From assembly GCF_019704315.1 (NCBI RefSeq), contig NZ_AP024597.1:558001-622000 (forward strand): a DNA stretch of 64,000 bases, read 5' to 3'. This DNA is from Stygiolobus caldivivus (lineage in GTDB: Archaea > Thermoproteota > Thermoprotei_A > Sulfolobales > Sulfolobaceae). Under the pieces are notes generated by a model. It saw nothing but the letters and a program-made list of their open reading frames with translations, did not search any database and was not told the origin of the DNA. The position numbers and the translations under genes are program-made. This document shows, one piece after another, positions 48,368-56,905 of this stretch; position 1 is the stretch's first letter, and each line of letters opens with the position of its first letter.

Positions 48368-49675
48368 GTGAAACTTTTACCGATATTTTTGATATTTATA
48401 CTAATAGCACCTACTGCCGGGGTCTTGTTACTCCATGCCCAGTCCTCATCTTCTTATCCCATCGGGATGTCTTTCTTTCCCCTAACTCAAATATACTATA
48501 CTAACGAGGTAGTAGGGGCTGTAAATATTAGTTCCATGTATATTGGTAGTAGTTATTTCCCTAATGGACAATATTTTACATATGGTAATGCGTCATTACA
48601 GTTAAACGTTATGGTAGACGGGCTATATTGGGCTCAGGACGTAGCACTATTTCACGAGATAAATAGTAGTAGTTTTGATATCACTTTCGTAGTTAACGTA
48701 TGGGATTTAGGCGGTCCTTTTACTAATAGTAATATAACCAGCGGAGTAGTTTCAACTTACCAAGGGCTTGGCGTAATATGCTATTTAGGGCCTACATATA
48801 AGGTCTCTACACCGCTTTCTTTGGTCTTATTTATGTTAATTAATTCCTCCTATCTGGACTTCGGCTACCAATTAGGTAATAAAGTCGATATATATTACAG
48901 TGTACCCATTGGGGGACAATTTCAGATAGGTGGGCTTTCTGTAAGGGGTGTACCTAACGACCTTGAGTTTGTCTTCGGGGGACCAGGAGGAGGTAGTGTT
49001 GTGGAGATGTACGTTAACGGAAGTGAGGAACTTTATTTCGAGAATAACGGTAAGCTCCAGATAGTCCCTCAAGCGTTCTCTGTTGGTCTCGATACTGCAG
49101 AAAGCGTAATAGGTATAACCTCTTCCGCCAATTTAAGCAACATATGTATGCCTTTTACACAGTTAAGCTATGGGAGAGACGACGTAAAGGTACTATGGCC
49201 TGTTAAGCCCCAATTAGATGTAAAAAATAACGGTTCTAGTGTCCTAGTCACTTTAACCTATGACGGGAAGCCTTTACAATGGCAGAAAGTAGAACTTGAG
49301 AAGTTTTCGTTCCCTTCACTGCTCAAGACTGAGGAGGTAGGAGTTACCGGTTCAAACGGCTCGGTGATGTTTAAGTATAACTCCAGTTCCTATGTAATCT
49401 ATTACCCTGGAAACTTCAGCCTATCTTCTACTTATTACGTATCTCTTCCTTATCTGTCATCAGTTACTTCGTTCCTTAAATCCGCATATGATAACCTAAC
49501 ATCATTTATATCCCATTACAATTTTAAGAAAACTATCTCGTCATTCTTCGGACATAAATCCAGTTCGATAGCGTATACCTCCCAAGTATCTATAAACTAC
49601 ACTATTTTACTCTATATTCTAGCTTTTAGTATAGGCGTTGTAATATCAGCCATACTATTAAAATTTAAGCATTGA
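48368..49675 (+). CDS. Thermopsin-family acid protease, membrane-anchored
   Basis: Acid endopeptidase family A5. 435 residues. After the signal peptide (about 1-26) come the thermopsin signatures: YPIGMSFF, VVGAVNISSMYIG, LQLNVMVDGLYWAQDV and PNDLEFVFGGPGGGSVV. The C-terminal third carries a beta domain and a membrane helix (ILLYILAFSIGVVISAILL), so the enzyme is likely held at the cell surface, unlike secreted thermopsin. Start: GTG 48368, which has TACTTAAAT at 48337-48345 about 26 bases upstream; an in-frame TTG at 48344 would add eight residues. It overlaps the stomatin-like gene by 4 bases. Confidence 0.82.
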   Translation: MKLLPIFLIFILIAPTAGVLLLHAQSSSSYPIGMSFFPLTQIYYTNEVVGAVNISSMYIGSSYFPNGQYFTYGNASLQLNVMVDGLYWAQDVALFHEINSSSFDITFVVNVWDLGGPFTNSNITSGVVSTYQGLGVICYLGPTYKVSTPLSLVLFMLINSSYLDFGYQLGNKVDIYYSVPIGGQFQIGGLSVRGVPNDLEFVFGGPGGGSVVEMYVNGSEELYFENNGKLQIVPQAFSVGLDTAESVIGITSSANLSNICMPFTQLSYGRDDVKVLWPVKPQLDVKNNGSSVLVTLTYDGKPLQWQKVELEKFSFPSLLKTEEVGVTGSNGSVMFKYNSSSYVIYYPGNFSLSSTYYVSLPYLSSVTSFLKSAYDNLTSFISHYNFKKTISSFFGHKSSSIAYTSQVSINYTILLYILAFSIGVVISAILLKFKH

Positions 49676-50475
49676 GTGAGTATAATATAACTATGAGCTT
49701 TTCACTGATAGGTGATATTTTAGGGATAGTCTTTCTATTGATAATCGTAATAATCTTGCTCGTATTATCCTTGCGTGTGGTCGCTGAGTGGCAGAAGGCT
49801 GTAGTTTTGAGGCTAGGTAGGGTCCTTGGAGTAAAAGGGCCGGGCTTAATATTCCTTATCCCTTTTGTAGATAAGCCGTTATTAGTGGACTTGAGGATTG
49901 TGACTGTAGACGTCCCTCCGCAGACTATAGTAACTAAAGATAACGTGACTGTAACTATAGACGCAGTAGTTTATTATAAAGTGATCGACCCCCTAAAAGT
50001 TGTCACTTCCGTAACTAATTACCAAGCCGCCGTCCTCAATATCGCACAGACGTCATTGAGGGACATAATAGGGCAGATGGAATTAGACGAAATATTGAGT
50101 AAGAGGGAGGAGATCAACAAGAGGTTACAGACTATTCTTGATGAGGTCACCGAAGGTTGGGGGATTAAGGTGACCAATGTCACTGTAAGGGATATTAGGT
50201 TATCTCAAGAACTATTATCTGCGATGGCTGAACAGGCCAAAGCAGAAAGGCTGAGGAGGGCTAAAATAATTTTAAGTGAAGGAGAGAGGCAAGCTGCTTC
50301 TATATTATCAGATGCTTCTATGTCATACCAGAATAACCCAGTGGCTTTGCAATTAAGGTTTTTGGAAATGTTATCAGATATATCACAAAGGGGAAATATG
50401 GTGATCGTAGTCCCTGCGGGACAAGAACTCTATTCAACTCTCTCAGTCTTAAAGGCTAAGCCTACTAGTAGTTGA
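49672..50475 (+). CDS. Stomatin-like SPFH/band 7 membrane protein
   Basis: 267 residues: N-terminal membrane helix (IVFLLIIVIILLVLSL), SPFH domain (about 36-195) with EWQKAVVLRLGRV, PGLIFLIPFVD, VTVTIDAVVYYKV and LRDIIGQMELDEIL, then an alpha-helical oligomerisation tail. Such proteins organise membrane patches and work with NfeD. Start TTG 49672 overlapping the protease stop; ATG 49693 seven codons later is an alternative. Confidence 0.88.
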   Translation: MSEYNITMSFSLIGDILGIVFLLIIVIILLVLSLRVVAEWQKAVVLRLGRVLGVKGPGLIFLIPFVDKPLLVDLRIVTVDVPPQTIVTKDNVTVTIDAVVYYKVIDPLKVVTSVTNYQAAVLNIAQTSLRDIIGQMELDEILSKREEINKRLQTILDEVTEGWGIKVTNVTVRDIRLSQELLSAMAEQAKAERLRRAKIILSEGERQAASILSDASMSYQNNPVALQLRFLEMLSDISQRGNMVIVVPAGQELYSTLSVLKAKPTSS

Positions 50476-50530
50476 TCAGGTGGACTTGGAACTATCATTG
50501 GACTCAACGGTGGTCTTCTCATCATCTCTG
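50472..50530 (-). ncRNA. Candidate C/D box guide sRNA sharing a guide core with 52783-52840
   Basis: Minus strand: box C ATGATGA (50525-50519, perfect), 11-base guide ending in GACCACCG, D' TTGA (50507-50504), C' ATGATAG (50498-50492), 12-base guide, D CTGA (50479-50476, perfect). The eight bases before D' are the same as those before box D of the candidate at 52783-52840, so both would direct methylation of the same target nucleotide. It lies immediately after the stomatin-like gene. Confidence 0.55.
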
Positions 50531-50542
50531 TAATTTTTATAA
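50531..50542 (+). promoter_or_regulatory. TATA box of the ThiN gene
   Basis: AATTTTTATAAT lies 23-34 bases before ATG 50565, the expected spacing for a leaderless message. Confidence 0.5.
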
Positions 50543-50564
50543 TCCTTTCTTATGAAATTTAAGT

Positions 50565-51116
50565 ATGGATGAAAGAACAGAAGTGTTATTAAAACTGAAA
50601 GAAGCCGTCGATTTATTTGTTAGTAATGACAAGTCATATCTTCTGATCCCTGAAATCAGGACTAACCTGGGATATGCGTTAAACGGGGCTGAAAAGGCTG
50701 ATGAGGTTGCCGCAATACCCGGGAGGCTTACAGTTGCGTTTAACAAAGTTATATATTGCCTGCCCCCGGCCTTCGGTGCATCGGATCACATAGCTAGGGT
50801 TATAATAACGGCTTTAAGGTATGATAAGAGTAAGAGGAGTGCGATAAACCTGAAGTATTATGAAGAGATAGTAAAGAATTTACCGAGTAATGAGACTTTC
50901 GTCTTTGATAGGAAGCTAGAGCCAGAGGAAAGTAGGAAAACGGAGCACCATACTATGAATTTTATGATAGACTCAGCATATAAAGCGCTTAATAAGGTCC
51001 CGCAGTACGTAGTTGACCTGGGTGATATAGGTAAAGAACCTACGATTTACGTCATAGACGTAGATCCGGTAGTAGTAGTAGAAAAAAGTCTTAAACTATT
51101 AGATTTCATCTCTTGA
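50565..51116 (+). CDS. thiN: Stand-alone ThiN-type thiamine-phosphate synthase domain
   Basis: 183 residues. ThiN joins the thiazole and pyrimidine phosphates in archaea; it is often fused to ThiD or to an HTH domain, but here it stands alone. Seen: IPEIRTNLGYAL, VAAIPGRLTVAF, FGASDHIARVIITALRYD and AINLKYYEE, the ThiN pattern. An N-terminal helix of 20 residues replaces the usual fused domain. Whether it is the enzyme or a sensor of thiamine compounds cannot be settled from sequence. Convergent with the PadR gene, 5 bases apart. Confidence 0.8.
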   Translation: MDERTEVLLKLKEAVDLFVSNDKSYLLIPEIRTNLGYALNGAEKADEVAAIPGRLTVAFNKVIYCLPPAFGASDHIARVIITALRYDKSKRSAINLKYYEEIVKNLPSNETFVFDRKLEPEESRKTEHHTMNFMIDSAYKALNKVPQYVVDLGDIGKEPTIYVIDVDPVVVVEKSLKLLDFIS

Positions 51117-51121
51117 TCCTA

Positions 51122-51568
51122 TCATTCATGAAAAAGTTCATCAATATCATGTTTACATTTATCTAGAATTCCCAATACTTCCTGCATTTTTTTGTCGTCA
51201 AGTTTCTTCCTGTTCTTGTAGAGTATAAAGCCTATTTCAAATAGCGAATCAATGATTTTTCTCTTCATAGGACTATCTTCTGCTAAGATACTCTTCTCCT
51301 CCTTTATCTCGTTAAACTTCTTTAAACCTTCCTCGGTTATTGAATATATTTTCTTGCCTTCTTTCTCCTCAACCGTTATAAGGCCTTGCTTGATAAGAGT
51401 CCTCAAGACCGGGTATACCGAACCTGGACTCGGCTTGTATATCCCGTTAGTCTTACTCTCAATATGCTTAATAATTTCATAAACATACATGGGCTTCTCT
51501 GTAAGGGCCGACATAACTAAGAACCTCAATGCTCCTCTTTTCATTCGTTCAATAGTAACCTTTTTCAT
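51122..51568 (-). CDS. PadR-family transcriptional regulator
   Basis: 148 residues. Winged-helix PadR domain (about 10-85) with YEIIKHIESKTNGIYKPSPG and VYPVLRTLIKQGLI, then a C-terminal dimerisation helix. Usually a repressor of a neighbouring gene. It is divergent from the SQR-like flavoprotein gene with 106 bases between, so that gene is the likely target (inference). Confidence 0.88.
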   Translation of the reverse strand: MKKVTIERMKRGALRFLVMSALTEKPMYVYEIIKHIESKTNGIYKPSPGSVYPVLRTLIKQGLITVEEKEGKKIYSITEEGLKKFNEIKEEKSILAEDSPMKRKIIDSLFEIGFILYKNRKKLDDKKMQEVLGILDKCKHDIDELFHE

Positions 51569-51674
51569 ACGTGTTACTTTATAATCTCGGTAGGTTAAAA
51601 ATAATTTTAGGTATACCCTTATTCATCGTTTATTGTAAAAAAACTTTATATCAAATTATAGTGATTTATAAAAT

Positions 51675-52820
51675 ATGCAAAAAAAGGTAGTAATAGTCGG
51701 AGCTGGGAATGCAGGTACTGTAGTTAGTAATGAACTAATAAATAGGTTAGGTAATCAAGTTGAGATAACCGTAATTGAGCCCTCTGAGTACCACGTATAT
51801 CAGCCAGGTATAGTGGATGTTGTATTAGGGTATGAAAGCCCTGAAAGTATAATGAGGAAAGTCGAATCACTTATTGATAGGAGGGCTAATATTGTAAAAG
51901 ACAGAGCCGTTAAAGTGATCCCAGAGAAGAGGACTGTCGTCACGTCAAATGGAAAAGAAATAACCTATGATTACCTTGTTCTATCGCCTGGGGTTAAAAA
52001 TAAGGCTGGGGCCTTACCTAGCTGGCATACTCTGGATGAGGCACTGAAATTAAGGGAGATGGTCACCAATTTTACGGGGAAGAAGATAGTAGTAGGGTAT
52101 AGCGGTGTTATAAAGTGCCCTGCAGCACCTTTCGAGTTTGCGTTTCTGCTTAAACAAAAATTCCCCGACACTAAAGTTACTCTGATAAACCCGGTAGCCC
52201 AGCCACCTGAACTCCAGAGACCAATGGCTAATAAACTAGGAGAGAGAAGTAAGGAATTAGGGATAGAAGTACTAAGAGGCGTGAAGATCTCGTCTGTTGA
52301 CCCTTCTAATAAGACCATAGTAACCGATGAGGGTAAAAAAGTCGAGTATGATTTGGCTTTGATAGACTCACCTATTCAGGTTGGAGAGGAGTTCGCTAAT
52401 TTAGTTGACTCCTCCGGTTTTATTCCAGTAGACAAGAAGAATTTGAAAGTAAAGGGGTTTGACGATGTATATGCCATAGGAGACGTTACTAACATATTTT
52501 TGCCCCCAAAGACTGGTGCTATAGCCCACTATGAGGCAATTTATGTTGCCGAAAGTATTTTTAGCGATATAATGGGGTATGAAAAACCTGAATTCGATGG
52601 CAGTGCTATGTGTGCTATTTACGGTGGATATAGGAACGGCTATTTTGTGTACATGAATTATGAAAAGAGCAGTGCTCTCGGTCCATCAACTCTGTTTTAC
52701 TCTGCAAAGAAGTCTTTTACCAGTCTATACTGGCTATCGTTAAAAGGTGGTATAAATCCAATCCTCCATGCAGCTTCCAAATATTTCAGCGGTGGTCCTC
52801 AACTCATCAAATCTCGTTAG
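51675..52820 (+). CDS. Sulfide:quinone oxidoreductase-like flavoprotein
   Basis: 381 residues, pyridine-nucleotide-disulfide oxidoreductase fold. FAD-binding KVVIVGAGNAGTVVSNEL at the N-terminus, YDYLVLSPGVK, and the second FAD contact VYAIGDVTNI. Exactly two cysteines are present, Cys148 in IKCPAAPFEF (matching the sulfide-oxidising Cys of SQR) and Cys313, a possible redox pair. The alternatives are type II NADH dehydrogenase or flavocytochrome c-type sulfide dehydrogenase. The C-terminal half has amphipathic helices suited to membrane contact. TATA-like ACTTTATATC lies about 28 bases upstream. A guide-RNA candidate overlaps the 3' end antisense. Confidence 0.78.
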   Translation: MQKKVVIVGAGNAGTVVSNELINRLGNQVEITVIEPSEYHVYQPGIVDVVLGYESPESIMRKVESLIDRRANIVKDRAVKVIPEKRTVVTSNGKEITYDYLVLSPGVKNKAGALPSWHTLDEALKLREMVTNFTGKKIVVGYSGVIKCPAAPFEFAFLLKQKFPDTKVTLINPVAQPPELQRPMANKLGERSKELGIEVLRGVKISSVDPSNKTIVTDEGKKVEYDLALIDSPIQVGEEFANLVDSSGFIPVDKKNLKVKGFDDVYAIGDVTNIFLPPKTGAIAHYEAIYVAESIFSDIMGYEKPEFDGSAMCAIYGGYRNGYFVYMNYEKSSALGPSTLFYSAKKSFTSLYWLSLKGGINPILHAASKYFSGGPQLIKSR

Positions 52821-52840
52821 TGCCCGGTATCATCATTTAG
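52783..52840 (-). ncRNA. Candidate C/D box guide sRNA antisense to a gene 3' end
   Basis: Minus strand: box C ATGATGA (52836-52830, perfect), 12-base guide, D' ACGA (52817-52814), C' TTGATGA (52810-52804), 14-base guide ending in GACCACCG, D CTGA (52789-52786, perfect). Half of it overlaps the end of the SQR-like gene on the opposite strand. The guide core next to box D equals the one in the candidate at 50472-50530. Confidence 0.5.
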
Positions 52841-53084
52841 CTAAAAGATCAACATACAAGTTTTTTATTTATTATTTTTCCGTCCTATCGCCGGTTTTCA
52901 TAATTAGTTTTATTCTCTAAATACATTAAAAAATTGTTAGAGGCTAACATAGTGTCGTCATTAAGCTATTTATGTTTCTATAAGTTTTTTAGTACATAGT
53001 GATATGTTAATTCGGTGTTTATACTCTTTATAAAGAAAAAGGTCATTTGATAAATTTATATACAAATGACTGCGCTACCATTAT

Positions 53085-53146
53085 TCGCATTCAGATAAGG
53101 AGCGTTCTTCACATTTCAGGTTCTTCCCACTTCATCATCAGAAATT
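53085..53146 (-). ncRNA. Candidate C/D box guide sRNA
   Basis: Minus strand: box C ATGATGA (53138-53132, perfect), 12-base guide, D' CTGA (53119-53116, perfect), 3-base spacer, C' GTGAAGA (53112-53106, one mismatch), 11-base guide, D CTGA (53094-53091, perfect). A short terminal stem CGCA/TGCG flanks the boxes at a small distance. It lies in the 421-base gap before the DUF364 gene. Of the six candidates this has the best set of boxes. Target unknown. Confidence 0.65.
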
Positions 53147-53241
53147 GCGGGTTTAGCTCATCCATCGCAAGGGGTGGAACATCTTCATCTTGTTGGCAAT
53201 TTCATTCATTTTTTATTACTCTTTTTCGCCACTATTATTTA

Positions 53242-53946
53242 ATGATATTGGAAGAGATAATAAATGAGTTACGGTTTGCCCTAAAGGGCAAAAAGATAAC
53301 CAACTCTTGTGTGGGCGTAGCGTTTTCCGTAAGCCTTTTGAGTGATGGTAGTCTGGGGATTTCACACACGATATTGGACGGTGAAAATAGTCTGAGCGGT
53401 GAGATAATGGGGAGTGAAGCTGAGGACGTGGTGGGCAAACTGACTTCTAACCCCTTAGAGAGATCGGTCACTTTATCGATCTTAAATGCGGTAAGTTATC
53501 TGCCTTCATATGAAAGAGGAGACCCTCTAGACCACCTAGAAGGTAATAAGCTGTGTCTATTTGGGTATTCGCCAGTAGTTGAGACAAATAAGTTTTCCTC
53601 TATTTTGATATACGATTTTAAAAACCCAGATCCACAAAATCTGGGTAAAGTCATCATCAAGCCTTATTCTTCACTAGCCTCAGAATCGTGTAATACGGCA
53701 GTTATATTTGCTTCCGCTCTCGTAGCAGGATACACTGAGAATATATTAAAAAAGATATCTGCTGACCACTTAATTTTAAGCGGGGTTTCGTCGGTCTATG
53801 CACCTTCTACTTTAAGGAGTTACGGGTTTGAATATGTAAGTAAAATAGAGCCTTTAGATAAGTTCAGGGCATTCAGAACCGTGTGTGAAGGTGGTTCAGG
53901 TAGGCAATTAGCAAAGTATACTTATAAAATATACACAAAACTTTAA
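53242..53946 (+). CDS. DUF364/DUF4213 putative metal-chelation family protein
   Basis: 234 residues. N-terminal DUF4213-like part (about 1-85: SLGISHTILDG, NPLERSVTLSILNAVSYL) and C-terminal DUF364 alpha/beta domain (about 90-230). The family has been proposed to bind or handle metals; function is unproven. The frame is open to 53047, but ATG 53242 is chosen because it starts the conserved part and TTTTTATTA at about 53210-53218 gives leaderless TATA spacing. The upstream 65 codons overlap a candidate guide RNA and have no family similarity. Confidence 0.78.
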   Translation: MILEEIINELRFALKGKKITNSCVGVAFSVSLLSDGSLGISHTILDGENSLSGEIMGSEAEDVVGKLTSNPLERSVTLSILNAVSYLPSYERGDPLDHLEGNKLCLFGYSPVVETNKFSSILIYDFKNPDPQNLGKVIIKPYSSLASESCNTAVIFASALVAGYTENILKKISADHLILSGVSSVYAPSTLRSYGFEYVSKIEPLDKFRAFRTVCEGGSGRQLAKYTYKIYTKL

Positions 53947-53947
53947 G

Positions 53948-55108
53948 TTATATAGAAGTCTTTATTTCTTCAAGGCTCTTGTAACAACTATTAGAGTATT
54001 TATATTCAGAATTGCTACATCCATTATCCTTCACTACTTCCACCCTAATGTCATCCTTTACTTTAACAGTACTCCTTACTAATTCATTAATTTTTAGGTA
54101 AGCTATGGCTACTCTGGATAATACCCTGATATCACTCCCAAGAGTATAGCTTACGTTCATTGCTTTCTTAGCGTCTTCAAGATATTTTTGGTCGTTAGTA
54201 ATAGCCCATAGTTTAGCGAAAAATATTGACGCTTCTGAATTCGCTAAAGGCTCGTACACGGGTGCACGAGTTAGCTCGTTTTCTGGTTTACAGTCTCTAA
54301 AACCTAACTTGTCAGAGAGGTTTGAGGATGTCCAGTTATATACCTTTAAGGCTAGATCAAGGTATTTTTCGTCGAAAGAATCTTGGTAGAGTTTGACTAA
54401 CGCATTTCCTACCATTGCTTGGTCGATTAACAGTCCCTTAACCTCGTTCCTGCTGCTCCTAACTACACTTCCGTCCTCTTTGATCCTATCTAGTAATTTT
54501 TTTACTGATTCATCTCTCTCTATCTCGAGGATTATATTTAAAGCCAAGTTAGAAGTATAAGTCTCATCTAGGTTAGGTTTTTTACCGGTTAGTAGAAACT
54601 CGGCTAAAGGTTCAGCGGGCTTGGTCAGGGCTAGGACTTTTCCATATTCTTTATGGATCTTTGAATAAAACTTCAGAAATTCAACCCCTCTAAAGTCTAA
54701 AGGGTTACCGTCAAGTGCGTAGGTCACTATATCATAAAAATCAGCAGGGTTTACTTCTATTGTCTCCTGTGGTGTTGGTGGTGATATCCCTACTATTTTA
54801 TCTTTATCGGAGTATATATCTCTTAACCTATCTTCTATATAATCTAAGTTTTCTGACTCTATTATACCTAAGAGCCTTCCATCGGGGCTTACAATACCGA
54901 TCGAGGGGATAATCCCCCTACTGAACCTGACAGAATACTGAAGATATTCTACCGCATTCAGTTTCAATAGGTAAAACTTCTGTGCTATCTGTAACTTATT
55001 TACTTTCTCAAAAAGCTCATCACATATATCGCATTTTTCAGATGTAAAGAAAATTGCTAATAACTTATTATAAAACTTAGCGTCAGCGATGATTTTTTCA
55101 GATATCAT
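53948..55108 (-). CDS. Thioredoxin-domain protein, short YyaL/DUF255-like
   Basis: 386 residues. N-terminal thioredoxin-like domain (about 1-100) with a CDIC pair in [14 protein letters not shown] and [17 protein letters not shown]; then an all-helical region (about 190-345) resembling the six-hairpin glycosidase-like part of YyaL/SPATA20 proteins ([35 protein letters not shown]). YyaL relatives are about 600-700 residues, so this is a shortened version lacking part of the helical barrel. A Cys-containing tail ([12 protein letters not shown]) may bind metal. The neighbouring gene ends one base away (convergent). Confidence 0.7.
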   Translation of the reverse strand: MISEKIIADAKFYNKLLAIFFTSEKCDICDELFEKVNKLQIAQKFYLLKLNAVEYLQYSVRFSRGIIPSIGIVSPDGRLLGIIESENLDYIEDRLRDIYSDKDKIVGISPPTPQETIEVNPADFYDIVTYALDGNPLDFRGVEFLKFYSKIHKEYGKVLALTKPAEPLAEFLLTGKKPNLDETYTSNLALNIILEIERDESVKKLLDRIKEDGSVVRSSRNEVKGLLIDQAMVGNALVKLYQDSFDEKYLDLALKVYNWTSSNLSDKLGFRDCKPENELTRAPVYEPLANSEASIFFAKLWAITNDQKYLEDAKKAMNVSYTLGSDIRVLSRVAIAYLKINELVRSTVKVKDDIRVEVVKDNGCSNSEYKYSNSCYKSLEEIKTSI

Positions 55109-55153
55109 AGTTACCGTAATGCTTATTTACAGTTTAATAACTTACTCTCCCTA

Positions 55154-55492
55154 ATGAGTAGACCACAAACTAAATGGAACTGTGGACTATGCGGAAACCC
55201 TATCTACTGGGACGAATTGTTTACTTTCCTGTCAAACAAGGCAGTAGTGCACTTCACTTGTTTGAAAGAGAGAGCCTTAAAGACTGCAAAAGTTAACCAA
55301 GATACGATGGGTGTAGTCCTCGACTCGTTGGAAGACGAATTAAATAAAATAGTAGTGTATAAGCAAAGAATGTCGAAAGTCACAGACAATGAAGAAATTA
55401 AGAAAGCTCTAGATCAAACAGAAAAAGACGCAGAAAAAAATGCCGCCATCCTGACTAGACTAGTTGAGAAACTAAGTTCGGTAGTAAGTTAA
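55154..55492 (+). CDS. DUF2175-family zinc-binding-like small protein
   Basis: 112 residues. N-terminal zinc-ribbon-like part with [18 protein letters not shown] and [11 protein letters not shown] (ligands C-x2-C and H-x2-C), then a helical C-terminus. The family is archaeal and of unknown function. The gene is divergent from the thioredoxin-domain gene with 45 bases between starts, and ends in a T-rich stretch (55494-55517). Confidence 0.8.
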   Translation: MSRPQTKWNCGLCGNPIYWDELFTFLSNKAVVHFTCLKERALKTAKVNQDTMGVVLDSLEDELNKIVVYKQRMSKVTDNEEIKKALDQTEKDAEKNAAILTRLVEKLSSVVS

Positions 55493-55624
55493 TTTTTATT
55501 TATTATTTCTTTTTATTATTAATAATTAATTAAGTTAATACTTGTACAATAGAAGTGCCTAGCATCATAGAGTAATATAATACCAAAAGCGTATTAAACG
55601 ATTACGAGTATAAGTTTGCAGTCA

Positions 55625-56380
55625 ATGAAAGTCACACTAGTTTCTTATACACGAGATGGGGAAAGGGTAGTCGCTATCGCATCTAAGATGAGCAGGAGTA
55701 GGAAAGGCTGGGACTACCACGCGAAGACGATGACGGATGAAGAGGTGGAGGAGTGGGTTAGGGACGCAATTATTCATGGCTACTGGTCAGTGCTCGAACA
55801 CAGCGTTTATACGTTCAGTATAGAAGGGATAAGTAGGGTAGCTTCCCACCAGCTGGTCAGGCACCGTATCGCCTCTTATACGCAGATGAGCCACCGTTTC
55901 GCAAAACCCGTAGACGAGTATTACCAACCAGTTACTCCACCTTCTGCAGAAAAGAGGGGTGCGGAGGTCGTGGAAAAAGCGTACCAAGACGCATATAGGT
56001 ACTATTATGAACTCCTACAAGAAGGCGTACCGGAAGAAGACGCCAGGTACGTCCTGCCTAACGGGGTGAACACTAACGTCGTCGTTACAATGAACGCCCG
56101 GGAACTTTACAACTTCTTTGCCCTGAGGCTGTGTTCCCGGGCACAATGGGAAATCAGGCAGGTCGCGTGGAAGATGCTAGAGGAAGTTAAGAAAGTCCAC
56201 CCGCGTCTGTTCCGCTATGCAGGGCCTAACTGCATAATCCACGAGAACTTCATACGTGATACACCATTGACCTTAGAGTCGTTGAACGAAAAGACAGAGT
56301 TTATATCCCAAAGGTGTATAGAAGGAGTCCCAAGAGAGGGTATTATAAAGTGTATTGAAAACTCAAAATTATCACGATAA
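55625..56380 (+). CDS. thyX: Flavin-dependent thymidylate synthase
   Basis: Makes dTMP from dUMP with FAD, methylene-tetrahydrofolate-type one-carbon donor and NADPH. About 251 residues. ThyX motif [13 protein letters not shown], preceded by [14 protein letters not shown], and the C-terminal [22 protein letters not shown] with [13 protein letters not shown]. Start: ATG 55625; a TTG three codons upstream is possible. It stands alone, with its own AT-rich promoter region between 55517 and 55600. Confidence 0.95.
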   Translation: MKVTLVSYTRDGERVVAIASKMSRSRKGWDYHAKTMTDEEVEEWVRDAIIHGYWSVLEHSVYTFSIEGISRVASHQLVRHRIASYTQMSHRFAKPVDEYYQPVTPPSAEKRGAEVVEKAYQDAYRYYYELLQEGVPEEDARYVLPNGVNTNVVVTMNARELYNFFALRLCSRAQWEIRQVAWKMLEEVKKVHPRLFRYAGPNCIIHENFIRDTPLTLESLNEKTEFISQRCIEGVPREGIIKCIENSKLSR

Positions 56381-56509
56381 TCTCCTTTATAGAGTGAAAT
56401 AATCTTTAGATTACGCTTTCGTTAATTTAAATCTCTTTTTTAGTTTATGTTATCTTTTCCTAAGAATTGATAGAAAAGTATTTTAGGTGATAAAGTTAGA
56501 TTACTCTCG

Positions 56510-56899
56510 ATGGCTTTTACGCAGGCTATTTTAGCCTTTGGGCTCCCTCTCATCTTATTTCTAGCAGCTGGGTATGGTGGATATAAGATATTATCGTTAG
56601 CAGTAGAAGGTAGGTTCAATCCCATCAAGGTTAGCAGGTTTGAAGCTGGGAATATTCCGTTTGGAGAAGGGCGTCTCTGGTTCCCATTACAATATTACGG
56701 CTATCTTTTAGTGTATACTTCAATAGAGCCTATAATTGTCCTTCTTTTCTCTATATCAGAGGCATCATATTTTACATCGTTAGTTCTGTTCAGGAATCTT
56801 TTAATAATAGTCCTTACGACCATAGCCGTGCTCTATCCAGTACTATATTACGCGATAAAGCAAGTTAATATAATACAGTATTGGTTAATTAGAAGGTGA
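56510..56899 (+). CDS. nuoA: Complex I subunit A (NuoA-like)
   Basis: 129 residues with three membrane helices. Between helices 1 and 2 is the NuoA loop with [13 protein letters not shown] and [18 protein letters not shown]. First gene of the quinone-reducing complex I cluster that runs to the end of the window. An AT-rich promoter region lies at about 56430-56470. The next gene is nuoC, not nuoB. Confidence 0.88.
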   Translation: MAFTQAILAFGLPLILFLAAGYGGYKILSLAVEGRFNPIKVSRFEAGNIPFGEGRLWFPLQYYGYLLVYTSIEPIIVLLFSISEASYFTSLVLFRNLLIIVLTTIAVLYPVLYYAIKQVNIIQYWLIRR

Positions 56900-56905
56900 T
56901 GAGTA

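Noticed and set aside
53047-53241. 65-codon N-terminal extension of the DUF364 gene
   Set aside because: No family similarity, overlaps a well-formed C/D box RNA candidate, and ATG 53242 has better TATA spacing.
56896-56902. GTGATGA that looks like a C box between nuoA and nuoC
   Set aside because: No matching D box at suitable distance; it is the nuoA stop codon with the nuoC ribosome-binding site.
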